Assembly: GCA_023374025.1 (NCBI GenBank)
Contig: SIJG01000042.1
Location: forward strand, 186,001-250,000
Direction: 5' to 3'
DNA: 64,000 bases
From: Heterodera schachtii
Lineage: Eukaryota; Nematoda; Chromadorea; Rhabditida; Heteroderidae
How positions within the stretch are numbered: position 1 is the first letter of the stretch; each line of letters begins with the position of its first letter. A program made the position numbers and the translations under genes. Positions 25,215 to 36,700 of the stretch are shown here, piece by piece. The notes under the pieces were generated by a model. It was not told the DNA's origin. It was given only the letters and a program-made list of their open reading frames with translations, and did not search any database.

Positions 25215-26443
25215 GTCAGCTGAGGGCAACTCAGCTGACAGACAAATCAGCTGATGGACAACCCAGCCGTACAATAAAAAAATTATAAAATAAAGCCTAG
25301 GCCTAGGCCCAAGCAAGCCTAAGCCTAGGTCTAGCCTAAAGCTTAGTCATAAGCCTAAGACTTAGGCCTAATCTAACCATTGTATGAGTTGCTCTTGTAC
25401 GGTTGTCTGTTGTCATGACACACGAAAGACAATTGTTAAATTAAAAAATTTAATGGTTTATTCTTAACTAAAATTTAAAAAAAAAAATTTCTTCATTTTT
25501 TGTAAATTGGGAAAAATTCAAGAATATGTGTACCTCACCGAATTCGACGAATGATATATCATTCGACGCCTCTCGGTCTGTAATGCACGAATCCGAAAGA
25601 ATTTTTTGGCGGAAACCATTTTGGGCCGAGTTATGAGCCCGGGACTAAAGTGGCCAAATGGCTGTGCGACTGAACCGTCCAAAGCCTTAAAACGCATAAA
25701 ATGCAACAAAATAAATATCAATCGATTCCTCTCGGCATGTAAAGGATGAATCCGAAAGTTTTCGATCCAAAAGTAAATTGACAAAAGTTATGGGTCCTCA
25801 AAACCTCAAAAAATGACCCTGATAAAAAAAAATTGTAAGGGACTGAAGTGTACAAACTAAAAGTGAATTGGTGAGTGTATTTTGGCCATAACACCGCACA
25901 CTCGACTACGGCGGCCAGTAGGTGGGGCGAGACTACGGGCTACGGAAGAAGTCCGCGCGTGACCCGCAGGCGGTTGACTGATTGGCGGGGGCCCTTTGGG
26001 CCCCCGCAGTAAACCGCCTGTGGCGTGTGGCGCTCGTCAGACTGCTTCCTCCGCCCTCCGTCTCGCCCCACTACTTGCTCCGTTTTCGCATGCTCGCTAA
26101 GGCGGGCGCTGCGCGCCCTCAGAAATGAATTCCTGGCAATTATAAACCAAGAGGAATCGACTGATCAATATTTTATTGCATTTTTGTGCGTTTTAAGGCT
26201 TTGGATGGTTCAGTCCCACAGCCATTTGGCCACTTCAGTCCCGGGTCCATAACTCGGCCCAAAATGGTTTCCGCCGAAAATTCTTTCGAATTCATGCATT
26301 ACAGACCGAAAGGCGTCGAATGATATATCATTCGTCGAATTCGGTGAGGTACACATATTCTTGAATTTTACCGTAAATTGTCGTAAAGCTGAGTTGTCCC
26401 TTCAGCCGAATTGTCCCATCAGCTGAGTTTTCCTCAGCTGACT
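25215..26443. mobile_element. 1.2-kb foldback element with CAGCTGA ends and a GC-rich core
   Basis: The inverted termini carry several CAGCTGA copies (gtcagctgagg at 25217, cctcagctgac at about 26432). Large inverted arms include gaatgatatatcattcg with its flanks (25505-25735 against about 26140-26375). The core (25880-26110) is sharply GC-richer and contains a perfect hairpin gggggccctttgggccccc near 25987-26005, nested in a larger one (gcaggcggtt / aaccgcctgt). There is no coding capacity. Confidence 0.7.
25284..25380. repeat. Degenerate GCCTAA/TTAGGC tandem repeat
   Basis: A run of gcctaa, gcctagg, agcctaagcctaggtc and cttaggcc units. TTAGGC is the nematode telomere hexamer. A smaller patch (taggcttaggtaggcctaaa) lies near 37062-37095. 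This is degenerate and internal, so an interstitial telomere-like or simple repeat. Confidence 0.6.
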
Positions 26444-27474
26444 CTAGTCCTTACGCGTACCTATTTTTTCTATCGATATGTAAAATTTGAAGCGGATTTA
26501 ACATCAAGAAAAAAGGTTAAAAATGATGAAGTGAATTCGGTTTTCTCTATTTACGGAGATAAAAAAATAGTACGCCAAAATGAGAGATGTTTTGTGCTCT
26601 GCATTCTCTGTTTATTGGTCACCTCTCATTTTCTTCCTTGATTTGAAGCTTCCAGCTGGATAGGTTCTTTATCAATATTTTCCAAGTTTCGTGAATACAG
26701 TACGTCCATATTGTAACACAAATTTATACCCGATCATTTTAAAACAAAAAGCCCGTTTTAAAAAAATTGTTTCACTCAGTTGGCAAAAAAGGGCTTTTTG
26801 GCAAGCGTTTGCCCGCCAGCGTTTTTCTTCGAATTAAATTATGTACAGTATAAGGCCAGGAGTGGTTGCGTGTTTTTTGAGATGTTTTTTAAAAAGTTTC
26901 ATTGAGTATTTTTGATTTAGAGAAAAAAAAAACCCGCTTTCAGTAGTCATTTGATATCTCTTGTCTCTTGTAAAATTGCCCGTAGTTTTTATATTTAAAA
27001 GATTTAAATGCCATTTTTATATTATTGTTTTATGAATGCTTTTCTCGCCGTTCGTTTGTTTTTCTTTTTCCTCCCTTTTGCTTATCCTTCCCCCGCTTCG
27101 TTCGCTTTGCCTTTGCTCCCCCGTTGCCCTTCCTTCCCCCATTGCTCCTCTTCGTTCACATTCATCCACATTAATCGGTGTTTGTGAACGGGAGTGGAAA
27201 TGGGGGTGGGGGTCATCAGCGAAAGACGCCATCCCCCCACTGTTTGGTATGGCGTTGTGCTCCTCTGCTGCTGTGGGGCGGGGTGCCCCTCCCCCTCCCC
27301 TCTCCCGCCTCCCTCTCTGCCTGGGCGTACCATCCGCGGCGTACCATCCCCTCCCCTCGCCTCCCTCCCCCCCCCTTCCGATGACCCTTATGTTATGTCT
27401 GCCGAGTCCTCCCCCTCCTCCTCCCCCAGTCTTTTTAGTCTCTGCTTCTCTTTCTAAAGTCTGTTTCGCCCTAT
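26444..27474. other. No gene recognised
   Basis: AT-rich to 27000, then a C/T-rich (plus strand) low-complexity block (27040-27470) whose translations are Pro/Ser- or Gly/Arg-rich. It may include the 3' UTR of the coiled-coil gene above it. Confidence 0.4.
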
Positions 27475-30400
27475 TCAGTCGAATCCCTTTGGCGATGAGG
27501 GACGAAAACAACGCCACGCCCTGAGCAGCCGACCGGCCTCATTTTTGGAGGATGACGGTCGATTGATGGCGTCCCGCCCCCCACCGGTGTCGACCTCCAC
27601 CCATTTCCCTTCCGAATCTTCAAACTGCTGACCGTCAGAAGGCCTCCTCTGCTGCTGAATGTGGTGATGGTCCGAATTGGGCGGTCCCACTGGGCACTTC
27701 CCTCCGTCCCCCCCCCCCCCAATTTCCCCACCCCTCTCCATTCTCTAACATCTTCTCTCTATTTTGCCGTTCACCTTTAATATAAAAAACATTTGGGACG
27801 CCAGTAGGTCATCGAGCTCCACCTCCAAATTTTTTTTCCTGCCAAAATATATGCCATAACCATCCAATCCTTCGCCTCCATTATTCGCTATTTTTGTCAA
27901 TCAAAACCATTTTAATTTAAACTTTTCTATGGTGTTATTTAAATTATTCGGTATCTTTTGTGGTTTTGCCATTTTAAGTGTTCGTGAATGTACTCAGGTG
28001 GCCACGTAAATGGCAATGCACAGGAAAGGTCACCGGGTATTCATTCATCGATCACTTTAATGGCGAGTTTCCTCATTTTTGTAAAATACGACTTAACGCG
28101 ATGGATACAGACGAAAATTTTGCTTATTTTCAAATTTTACAATAATGAACCTTCATAAATTTTTGATGCGCATAAAGGTATTTAAACAGGGATTCAGTTG
28201 TTTTTTTCGAATATTTCACCCTCAAAAAATGGAAAGTAAAAAAAACAAATAAATGTCGTCATTGCACAATTTCGGTCTAGCAAATATCGGTTCACATCTT
28301 TTCGTCTTCGGTCTGCTGAGTCCCCAAATGCGCCGCTGCCTCTCTGATTTTGCAGGTGATCATCTGAGTTTGGATATTTATTTTTGTCAAGTTCATCCGA
28401 TGAGTAAACCCCAACCTCCACAAATCACCTTGATTTTTTCCAATTGGTCGATTTTGCTTTGTCTGTAGGCGATTTTGCGTTGAAGTTCATTTTCCAAATT
28501 CACTTGCTGAGCACCCGAAGTGTTGGTTTCTGATGAAAAGCAGAAAGTCTGGCGATCTCACTCGGTTTACGCATTCATAAGAGAAATGAAAGAATTTCAA
28601 TGTATGCGCTATTTGTATTAAAGTTTCGCCGTCAAACCAACATTTTTTTTTTGCATTTTTATAAATAAATTTTCTATCGGGATACATTAATGCTCCCCCC
28701 ACCCTGGAACAGCAAATGTCATAAAGCGACCTACCCCATAAACATATTTTCACGACTTTTTAGAACAAAAAAAAATTTCTTCCAAAAAATTTATGAAGGT
28801 GTTAATTGCATAAGAGCCGAAGTGGCTGAAACTTCTATAAAAGTTAATCAGTGTTAAATAAATTTAATAAATCGATGATGATTTGTTAGACCTTGAATCT
28901 ATTGGCTAAAAAGAAATGTTTTGAAAATACCCGAAATGTTAATGGACGAACGTCGCCGTTCGAGAAGCTCACGAGTTTTATAAATATTCATTGGCATTCG
29001 GACCAAAGGCGGGAAAAATTGTCAAATTCGACTTTGAATGCTAAAAATCTTAAAATTAGTATTGATAATGAATAAAAGCCAGCCAAAGGGGCATCTCGTG
29101 AAAAACAAATGAACAAAAAAAATATAAACACACAGCGACTCAATTTTGGGCTCCAACTAGAGCCCGGTAAAAAAAATTTCCGGGGACGGGAATAAGAACG
29201 AGCGGGACGGGAAACGGGATTTCCGGCTTTTTCCCGTTCCCGTAAAAATCCCGTCAATCTTAACGGAATCCCGCCGGGAAACGGGAAAATTTTTTTTTTT
29301 TTTTTTTATGAAAAAATTTGATTTTTTTGCTTTAATTATTTTTCAATTGAAGAGTTCCAAAATTTCTGGAAAATTTTTTTTAGAATTTTTCTATGTTTTT
29401 TAATTGATTGACAATCTCAATTTTTTTTGCTTTTAATTCTCTTTTTTTGCGGCGCTCTTTTTTCTAAAATTGGGGAATAGGGCGGAGCGGCGGTGCCGAT
29501 AGACGCCGCCGGGAAAATTTGAAATATTTGGTGCAATTTGTTAACGATTTTGACCAAAAATGATCAAATCTTGGTTAATTTTTTGGATTTTTAAGCTGTT
29601 TAAAAAAGAAAGAAAAATAATTCTTAAAGTTGGAATTTTTTTTTTATTAATTAAATTTCAATTTAAATGATGTAAAGAAAACAAGGAAAACTGGGGAATT
29701 GAACCTCAAGCGACAAATAGTGAAAGAAAGAAGACTTAGCCACTAAGCCACATATGCATATGGAAGAATGCATTAAATAATAAATAATTTAATTTTTTTC
29801 TCAAAAATTTCTCCCTCTCCACCAATTTCCTTCTCTAATTTTTCACTCACAAATCAGACCCTCATTCTTACCAGTGCCTTTTTATTCCCGTTGTTTGAGA
29901 AAAATTGACGGGAACGGGAATTCAAAAAGACGGGACAAACGGTAATGGGATTCCCGGCTTTTTCCCGTTCCCGTAAAAATCCCGTCCGGGCAAAAAAGAC
30001 GGGAAACGGTAACGGGATTCCCGTTCCCGCCGGGCTCTAGTTCCGACACAAATACCGTAAATCCGCTATTTGAAGGCCCCCCTATGGTAGAAGGCCCCCC
30101 TCTGGTAGAAGGCCCCTCTCCAATTAAAGGCCCCCCTCCAGGATGGATTGAGTATATGCGCAGGGATTCTGGGGCTTTAACGATGCCGAAAGCGAAATCT
30201 GATTACAAATTCGTTATCAACACCCTAAAATACCCCTAAAAAGTATTTTCAGCTAAATTTGGATGAAAAAATTTTTCCCACTCAAAAACCATGTGGTCCC
30301 CCCCTTGGTCCCAAATTCCGAAATCAATTTTATTTTTCTAAATTTTTCCAAAAAATTAATATAAATGTGAAATAAATACAAGTCTTTAGAGCAAAAAATT

Positions 30401-31623
30401 CCGGGTTTTTTGAGTATTATAATTTTCTAAAATACCATTTCAGAATCGAGTTCTGATTTTTTGTCTGAAAATTCGAATTTTTCCAGAGTTTCTTGGTTTT
30501 TTTTTCATTTTGATGATAGAATTTAAAATAAAATTCATAAAATTCTCCTTATTTTTCTCTATTTTTAAAGCTTTATTATAACTAAATTGACCCACTTTAA
30601 AATGAGTTATGAATTTTTAAATAATAGCCCAAATTCCCGAGGGTCAAAATGAAAATTTTTTAAAAATTCAAAAATTTGTAGAATGTGAAATAAAACTCAT
30701 ATTCTTGCTCTGCACTATAAAACTTGTTAGAAAAATAGTTTTTACCCCTTTCTGACCCACAAAAAAATTTCCGAGATTTGAGGGGTTGAACAATAAATAC
30801 AAAGCCCCCCTCTGGTAGAAGGCCCCCCTCTAATTTAAGGCCCTTTTTGGAGGGGTTGAACAATAGAAGGCCCGGGCCTTCAAATAGCGGATTTACGCTA
30901 AGTTTATTTTTATTCAGTAAACAGAACGCCAAAACTTTGGAACATTTGAAAGAAAATATGGGCTTTCCCGTGTAAAAATGGTAGCCGATCTCGAGTTAAA
31001 AACATAAATTTCAAAAAATAAACAGGGCTTCGCTAAAGAGGGTCAAAATATTCGCCCCTAAAATAGGGGCGTCCCTGTTTTAACACTTTTTGGCATTTCG
31101 CCCCTATTTAGGCCCATAAATTGGAATTTTCGCCCATAAATCCATTCCCTAGTTCTGAGTGATTGTGTTTTTACTGGGGCGCTTTCGCGGCGTTACTCAT
31201 TTTTAGATATAAGTTAGACATACATAAGAAACCAAAAATGCCCTGAGGCAAAAGGAATATATGAGAAAAGCGAGACGAAAAGGGAAATTGAAAAGAAAGG
31301 AAAAAGAGAAAAGGGAAAGAAGGGGAAAGGAGCATTTGTTTCGTCCGTCCAACCAATCAATGAATCGAAATGAATGAATGAACAAAGAGGCGCTTTTTGA
31401 ACTAAGAAGGGAAAGCGGAGAATGGCGAGGAATGAGTGGGAGGAGAAGCCGGCGATTGATCGGGAAATTAGCAGAGAGTGTGGAATTTTGATCGACGGAG
31501 GCGTCCGAAGCTTCCCTTGCCAAGTCTCCGAGCAAAAGCATCCGCCGCTGATGTTCTGTGCTCACCTTTATTAATTTGGACGATTTGTTGGCTCAAAATG
31601 TCAATTTGCCAGTGATTTTCCAT
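27475..31623 (-). CDS. Coiled-coil protein gene of unknown family, 3' end unresolved
   Basis: Three exons join in phase: 31623-31566 (starts MENHWQIDILSQQIVQINK), 28529-28429 (NLENELQRKIAYRQSKIDQL) and 28363-28296 (MITCKIREAAAHLGTQQTED). All have good acceptors and GTGA-type donors. The result is a charged helical protein of the sort seen in HR1-like or other coiled-coil N termini; I cannot name the family. A candidate last exon lies at about 27720-27475, with Gln/Ser-rich sequence and KWVEVDTGG before a stop. Its link to the third exon (which ends in phase 2) was not found. The 3-kb first intron contains two MITEs. The upstream end faces the plus-strand gene at 31671 head to head, 48 bp apart. 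Confidence 0.45.
29157..30040. mobile_element. 884-bp MITE with CTAGAGCCCGG ends
   Basis: Perfect 11-bp inverted ends (29157-29167 and 30030-30040). The subterminal regions are full of gggaacgggat / atcccgtt motifs in inverted order, for example ggctttttcccgttcccgta near both ends. The interior is AT-rich and carries the GGTGCC-GATA hairpin box near 29487-29510. No clear target duplication was found. Confidence 0.8.
30056..30897. mobile_element. 842-bp MITE with CGTAAATCCGCTATTTGAAG ends
   Basis: A 24-bp inverted terminal repeat starts cgtaaatccgctatttgaag at 30056 and has its complement ending at 30897. Both ends hold short tandem units (ggtagaaggccccctct). There is no open frame of note. 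It sits immediately beside the preceding MITE (15 bp apart). Confidence 0.85.
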
Positions 31624-31670
31624 CTTTCCAAGCTTTTGTCGCTTTTCCCTCGCCTCCTCTTAAGCCATTT

Positions 31671-32999
31671 TTGAAGCGGAAGGTCCCCGGCGTAATGGAC
31701 CATCTCATCACCACGCCGGCCCATCACCACGTTTCGCCCTTGGTCCGTTCTCGTTCTCGCTCTGAGACTCGTGCCGGCACTTTTGTCGGTTACCGTCGGA
31801 CGTTTGTCAATTGGTGCTTTGCATTCAAATCCGTTTGCTTCATTCAGACGATCCGCCTCTTTCACTTCGAATAGTGCGGGCGGTTTCACCCTGCCCAGTT
31901 ACGGTAGGCGCGGCGATTACTGTCGGTCTTTTCACTTTCATTTTTCGTCCCCAAACAATCAAATGGACTAATTTGTGACCGTAATTCTCTCTTAAGGCTA
32001 TGGCGGCGGATTTATGGCCCGATCGTTGAGCAGATCAAGTGCCTGCCCATTGCTTTTCTTCCGATTGCATTTCCCCACTTCCCTCAGATTCGTCCTTGTC
32101 ACTGTTCGGCCGTGGTCTCCATTCGTCCGCCCTCGACAGAACGCCGCCCTTTCACAACATCGCCGTCCAACGCCCGACGCCCCATTACACGGACAAATGT
32201 CAGACTCACTTCGAAACTGACAAATGCTTCTCCTTTTTGCAGATCCCTTTGTCCGCTACAGTTACGGCAATATTGAGACGGGACTTAGCATCAAAACGCA
32301 AACGGAAATGGTAAAGGAAAGCAGCAGAAAGCAAATGGGCATTTCTTCCATATTGCCATTTCAGAAGTCACCAAATTATTACGGCATAAAAGACACCGGC
32401 ACAAAGCGATGGCTGGAGGGGTTGGGGGGGGGCAATGAAAGCCCTATTAGGCACCATTCCCATTCAGCAAGTTGAACTCGTACAACTCCGGCATCTTCTC
32501 GCGCCCCGTCTCGAGAGAACGGTCCATCGAAAGGCCATTGGCGCCCATTCGTTCGTATGTGAAGTGAGTTGAGCACAATTTGAACAGAAACATATCAAAA
32601 CATGTCAAGATATATGCCAACGGAGGATGCCGTTGATTTGTTCAAGAAAAGATGTATGACAGTGAGCACATTGTCCAAATATTGGTGGGTAAAAGGAGGA
32701 AAAGCGGCGCCGAAAAAAAGGGGGGGGGGGTAATTGCCAAAGGGAATGCCAAAAAAGGAGGGGCAAATTCAAGGCAAAGGCATAACATTTGGCCATTCTT
32801 GAACAGGCTGCAGTCCACCGGGTCCACCAGCCGTGCCAACATTTCGGCCCACCGCTCTTACGGTCGCCCCTCCTCCGTGTCCACGCTGACCGGCTCGTAC
32901 TCCACGCGTTACAATGCTCCGCCAACTTCGACAAGTTATGGCGTTTTTCGTCCGACCAAATATTACTCCAGGGTGGCCAATTCACTGACAGCCTTCTGA
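31671..32999 (+). CDS. 255-aa Ser/Arg/Tyr-rich basic protein, unknown function
   Basis: An eight-exon model (31671-31801, 31848-31903, 31997-32038, 32088-32198, 32243-32310, 32472-32563, 32610-32684, 32807-32999) has consistent splice sites and phases at all seven junctions and totals 256 codons. That is hard to obtain by chance. The introns are 44-161 nt. The protein is rich in Ser, Arg, Tyr and Thr, with SYG-type stretches (GGFTLPSYGYGGGF, SSLSLFGRGLHSS, TGSYSTRYNAPPTSTSYG). There is one acidic/Lys segment, TEDAVDLFKKRCMTVSTLS, and it ends KYYSRVANSLTAF. No signal peptide or membrane segment is seen. It could be a nematode-restricted cytoskeletal or cuticle-associated protein, but I cannot assign a function. 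An alternative start is the Met at 31695. Confidence 0.7.
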
Positions 33000-33747
33000 C
33001 CAACGGCCAACTGAATGAGTGGCGTCGGCCATTGGTCTTTTTCACGTGAAAGTCGGCTTCACTCTTTTGCCGGTGTCGTCCGATGAGTTCAATCCTTTTC
33101 TTCCTTATTTTATGACAATTGTCTAAACAAATTTTTACCAAGAAAATGACGTATTTGTATCATCTGATCATAAAATACTTAAATTCAACAAAGACATGTA
33201 TTGAGACTCCGTGATATTAAGCCAATTTTGGCATAAATTGGTAATTCAAAATTAATTTGCCTCATCGAGAGCTTTCGATTGATAGTTCTTCATCTGTCCT
33301 GTTTTTCACAAAGAAAACCCCCTCACATTAGTTTACAAAAACGATAGAATTACCTGCCTAATTTAGTTTTGCCTTTCTCTCAATTTTTAATATATTCGTT
33401 TGGCATGTTCCAATATGAAAATGAACAATACCGAATGAAAAAAAGAGTGAAACTCCGCATATATTTTGTGAGTCAATGGAGAAAAGGTACAAAAAGAGAG
33501 CAAAAAGAAAACAAAGAAATTGAGGCGAAATGCTTTAACATCCGTCAGCATTTCATTTGCATGCGATGCTTTTTCGTGATGTTGCGATGATAAAAAATAA
33601 AATAAAATACACACAAATTGTGGCCTCTGTTCTGACTAAAGGTAATTCAGATGCCTCCGATGATTTGAATTTGATTTGGCAAAATGTATTGACAAGAAAC
33701 AGAAGGGCAGCAGCAAAAACAGCTTTTACCGGCAAATGAAAAGGCAG
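33000..33747. other. Convergent 3' ends, no gene
   Basis: AT-rich DNA between the plus-strand unknown gene and the WDR26-like stop. It probably contains both 3' UTRs. No exon was recognised. Confidence 0.5.
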
Positions 33748-36700
33748 TCAAAAAGACGTACCACACGACCAAATCCTAAAAGTTCGAATGTTTGGCTTTG
33801 GCGTCCCCTCCCCCCTCCCCCCCCCCAACTTTATGGTTCCGTCATCGCTGCCCGAGGCCACCATTGAATTGTCCACCGGGTTCCAACTGACCGCGTTGAC
33901 CGTGCCTTAATTGGGACTTTCCTTTGTTTATTAAGCCATTCTTCCGCTTTCCCCCACTTGTGTGGCCGATCAGTCGCTTGACCGGGTGAGTCCGACGCGT
34001 ATTCCAAATGACCACAGTGTTATCTGATGGGAAGCAATTAATTGGGAAAGGAATTGGGCACGAAAACACCTTCGGAGCCAGAGGCAATGAATAATTCATC
34101 AGGACCACCGAAAGAAGAAGTGATCACCTGAAGAAGAGAATGTTTCAAATCAACAGGTTTCTAATAGGCATTTTCCTGGTTATTTTTAAACAATTCCATT
34201 TATCAAAGGGGGGGGGGGAGGGGCTGATGCAATATGAACCCGTTAAACCCAATTTAATGAAAAGCCAACAAATTCGTTGTGTTTTGAGCCGAAGAATGAG
34301 CGGACGAGGTCATTTGTCCGCAAGTCCCACAACCGAATGCCCTCGGTTTTGGTAGTCACCAGACAATACTTCTCTTTTCGGTCAACGCTGAAAAAAACGA
34401 TGGAAAATTAGAAATGGAAGAGGGAAAATGGCACCAAAAAGTGATGATTTGGCTGGCCTCTTGAATCAGCGTTTGCTCGTGCATCGTTTCGAAATCGTAG
34501 GCCCTTATTCTGGAATTGTATATGGTTAAAACTTACTTTCACATTGTCCAGGCCCATAGCCAGAAAAATTTTTTAAAGGGGGGCACCACAAAGCTATTTT
34601 GCTTTCGGGTCAAAAATATTTTTCTCAAGTGGATTGTAGTCGTTTTTCGCCAAAAAACACATCCAAATATTTTATCTTTGGGTCAATTTCAAAAATTATG
34701 GTTATTATGGTTAAGTGGGACCACGGGGTACCGATAGGTGCCGCCAAGTAAAATTTAGTGAATTTTAATTTGTTAAGAAATTGAGTATAAATTAGCAGTG
34801 TCCCTTCCCCTTTTCCTTCGGGGACGGGACAAAACCCCGCCGCAGAAATTTCAAAAATCTTAATTTTCAAGGAAAAATTCTTAGAAAATTTTTAAGCAAT
34901 TTTTTTTTGAAATTTTATTATAAAAAAATTTTCTAAGAATTTTTTTCTTGAAAATTTTATGTTTGAAAAAAATTTTTTGAAATTTCTGCGGCGAGATTTT
35001 GTCCCGGCGAGATTTCGGGGTGTACCCTTTTCCTTCTCCCCTCCTCCCACCTGTTGTGAGTGTCCGCTGCCAAAACAGTTTTCCCGTCCATGCACGCGTA
35101 TAAACAACGAATTCGAAAACCTTCGAACATTTTGGCACTGTCCTCGGGCCGATGGATGTCCTAATTTGGGAACGTATCGTTGGTCAGTCAGTGGCCCTCC
35201 TCTTTAGATTCGCTCACATAAACGTGAAAATGGCCTTTTTCGCCGGCACATGCCAATTTGTGGGAGCCGTCTTTGAAAAAGGCGACGGTGGTAAAGGCAT
35301 CGCCGGTGTAATGGACGTACTCCTAAGGGCAAAAGGTCTTAAAAGGGAAGAGAAGCGGGGGAACGAATGCCTTGACGAGACGACCACTGGGCACGAAGTA
35401 AATGAAGCACTTAAGGGGGGGGGGGGGTGAAACGGACGGAGGGACTGAAAGACGGACCCCGACTCCGTTGGCCTGCTCAGTGCTGGTCACCGCCAAGTAG
35501 CGACTGTCCTGACTCCAGGAGAGGGAAGAAATGCCAACAATTTCTTGCAGAATGTGGATGTTCTGGTGGATGTGCACTTGGGTGGGACTGAAAATGTTTC
35601 GGTCGGTTGGTTGGCCATTGTTGCGCTCGCCCACCTGATCACCCGCCAGATCAGCACCTGATTGCCTTTGACCCCCGAGGCAAGGTAATTGCCGCAGGGG
35701 GAAAATTTGACGCACCAAACTTCGGCATTGTGCAGGTAAAGGGTCTGAAAAGGGGCGATTGAATGAATGCCAATAGGAAAATGGGAGTGAAAACGTACGG
35801 AAGTGTTTTTGGAGGGGAATTCGTGGCTGGTGCACTGGTGGTCCACCAAAATGGAACGTTCGTCCAAAACGTTTTGTTCACGCGGGAGCACGTGGAGATC
35901 GCATTGTTTGGTCTGGGAAAAAGCAGCGAGAAATGGGAGGAAAGGCGAAGAAAGGCGGACAGAGCCAAACGAACGACGAACGAACGAATGGAAATGAGAG
36001 GGATTGACTGACCTGATACATCCAAGCTGAAAGGGAAAGGCAAATTGAAAACGGACAGATAGAAGAAAGGGAAAGGAAAGTGGGAAGAGCGGGGAGGGAG
36101 GGATTGGCCAACGGATATGAAACCATTGCATTTGGCAATTTATTGAAATTTAAGAGGCCTTTTTCGGTCCCAAAATGTGGAGCAGGCCGTTCCCCCCGAA
36201 AAATTTTAAAAAAATTTTCAAACCTAGAAATTTTTCATAAAAAAACTCTTAGGAAATTTCTTAGTACGAAAATTTCATTTTCAGCGATTTTTGGAAAATT
36301 TTTGAAAAAACTTAGTAGTTCATCATAAAATTTCGAAAAATCGCTGAAATTTTTTCAAAAATTTTTTTTTCTTGAAATTTCCATACTAAGAATTTTCCTA
36401 AGAGTTTTTTTTTGTGAATATTTCTAGATTTGAAAAAAAAATTTTTTAATTTTTTCGGGGGGGAAACGACCAGGGGGGTGGGGGGGGAATAAAGTGCACC
36501 CCCCAAAATGAATAGCAAAAACGGTGCTTATTTTGCGGCATTTAATGAACTGACATTGCTTCATCAGTTCCTGCAGTCTGTTCGGGGGCAGCATCAGCGA
36601 AGGCGGAAGGACTTTTCTGAGAGTGCTCAGCACATTCTGTGCACTTCCGCCCGTCTCGGCGCCCTCCCGCGGTGCGTTTGGGCCGATGTCGCGCGAGCAC

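Noticed and set aside
31593..31889. Minus-strand 98-codon frame opposite the start of the plus-strand unknown gene
   Set aside because: It overlaps exons of the better supported plus-strand model and runs antisense to it. Only the distal part (31623-31566, in a different frame) joins further minus-strand exons.
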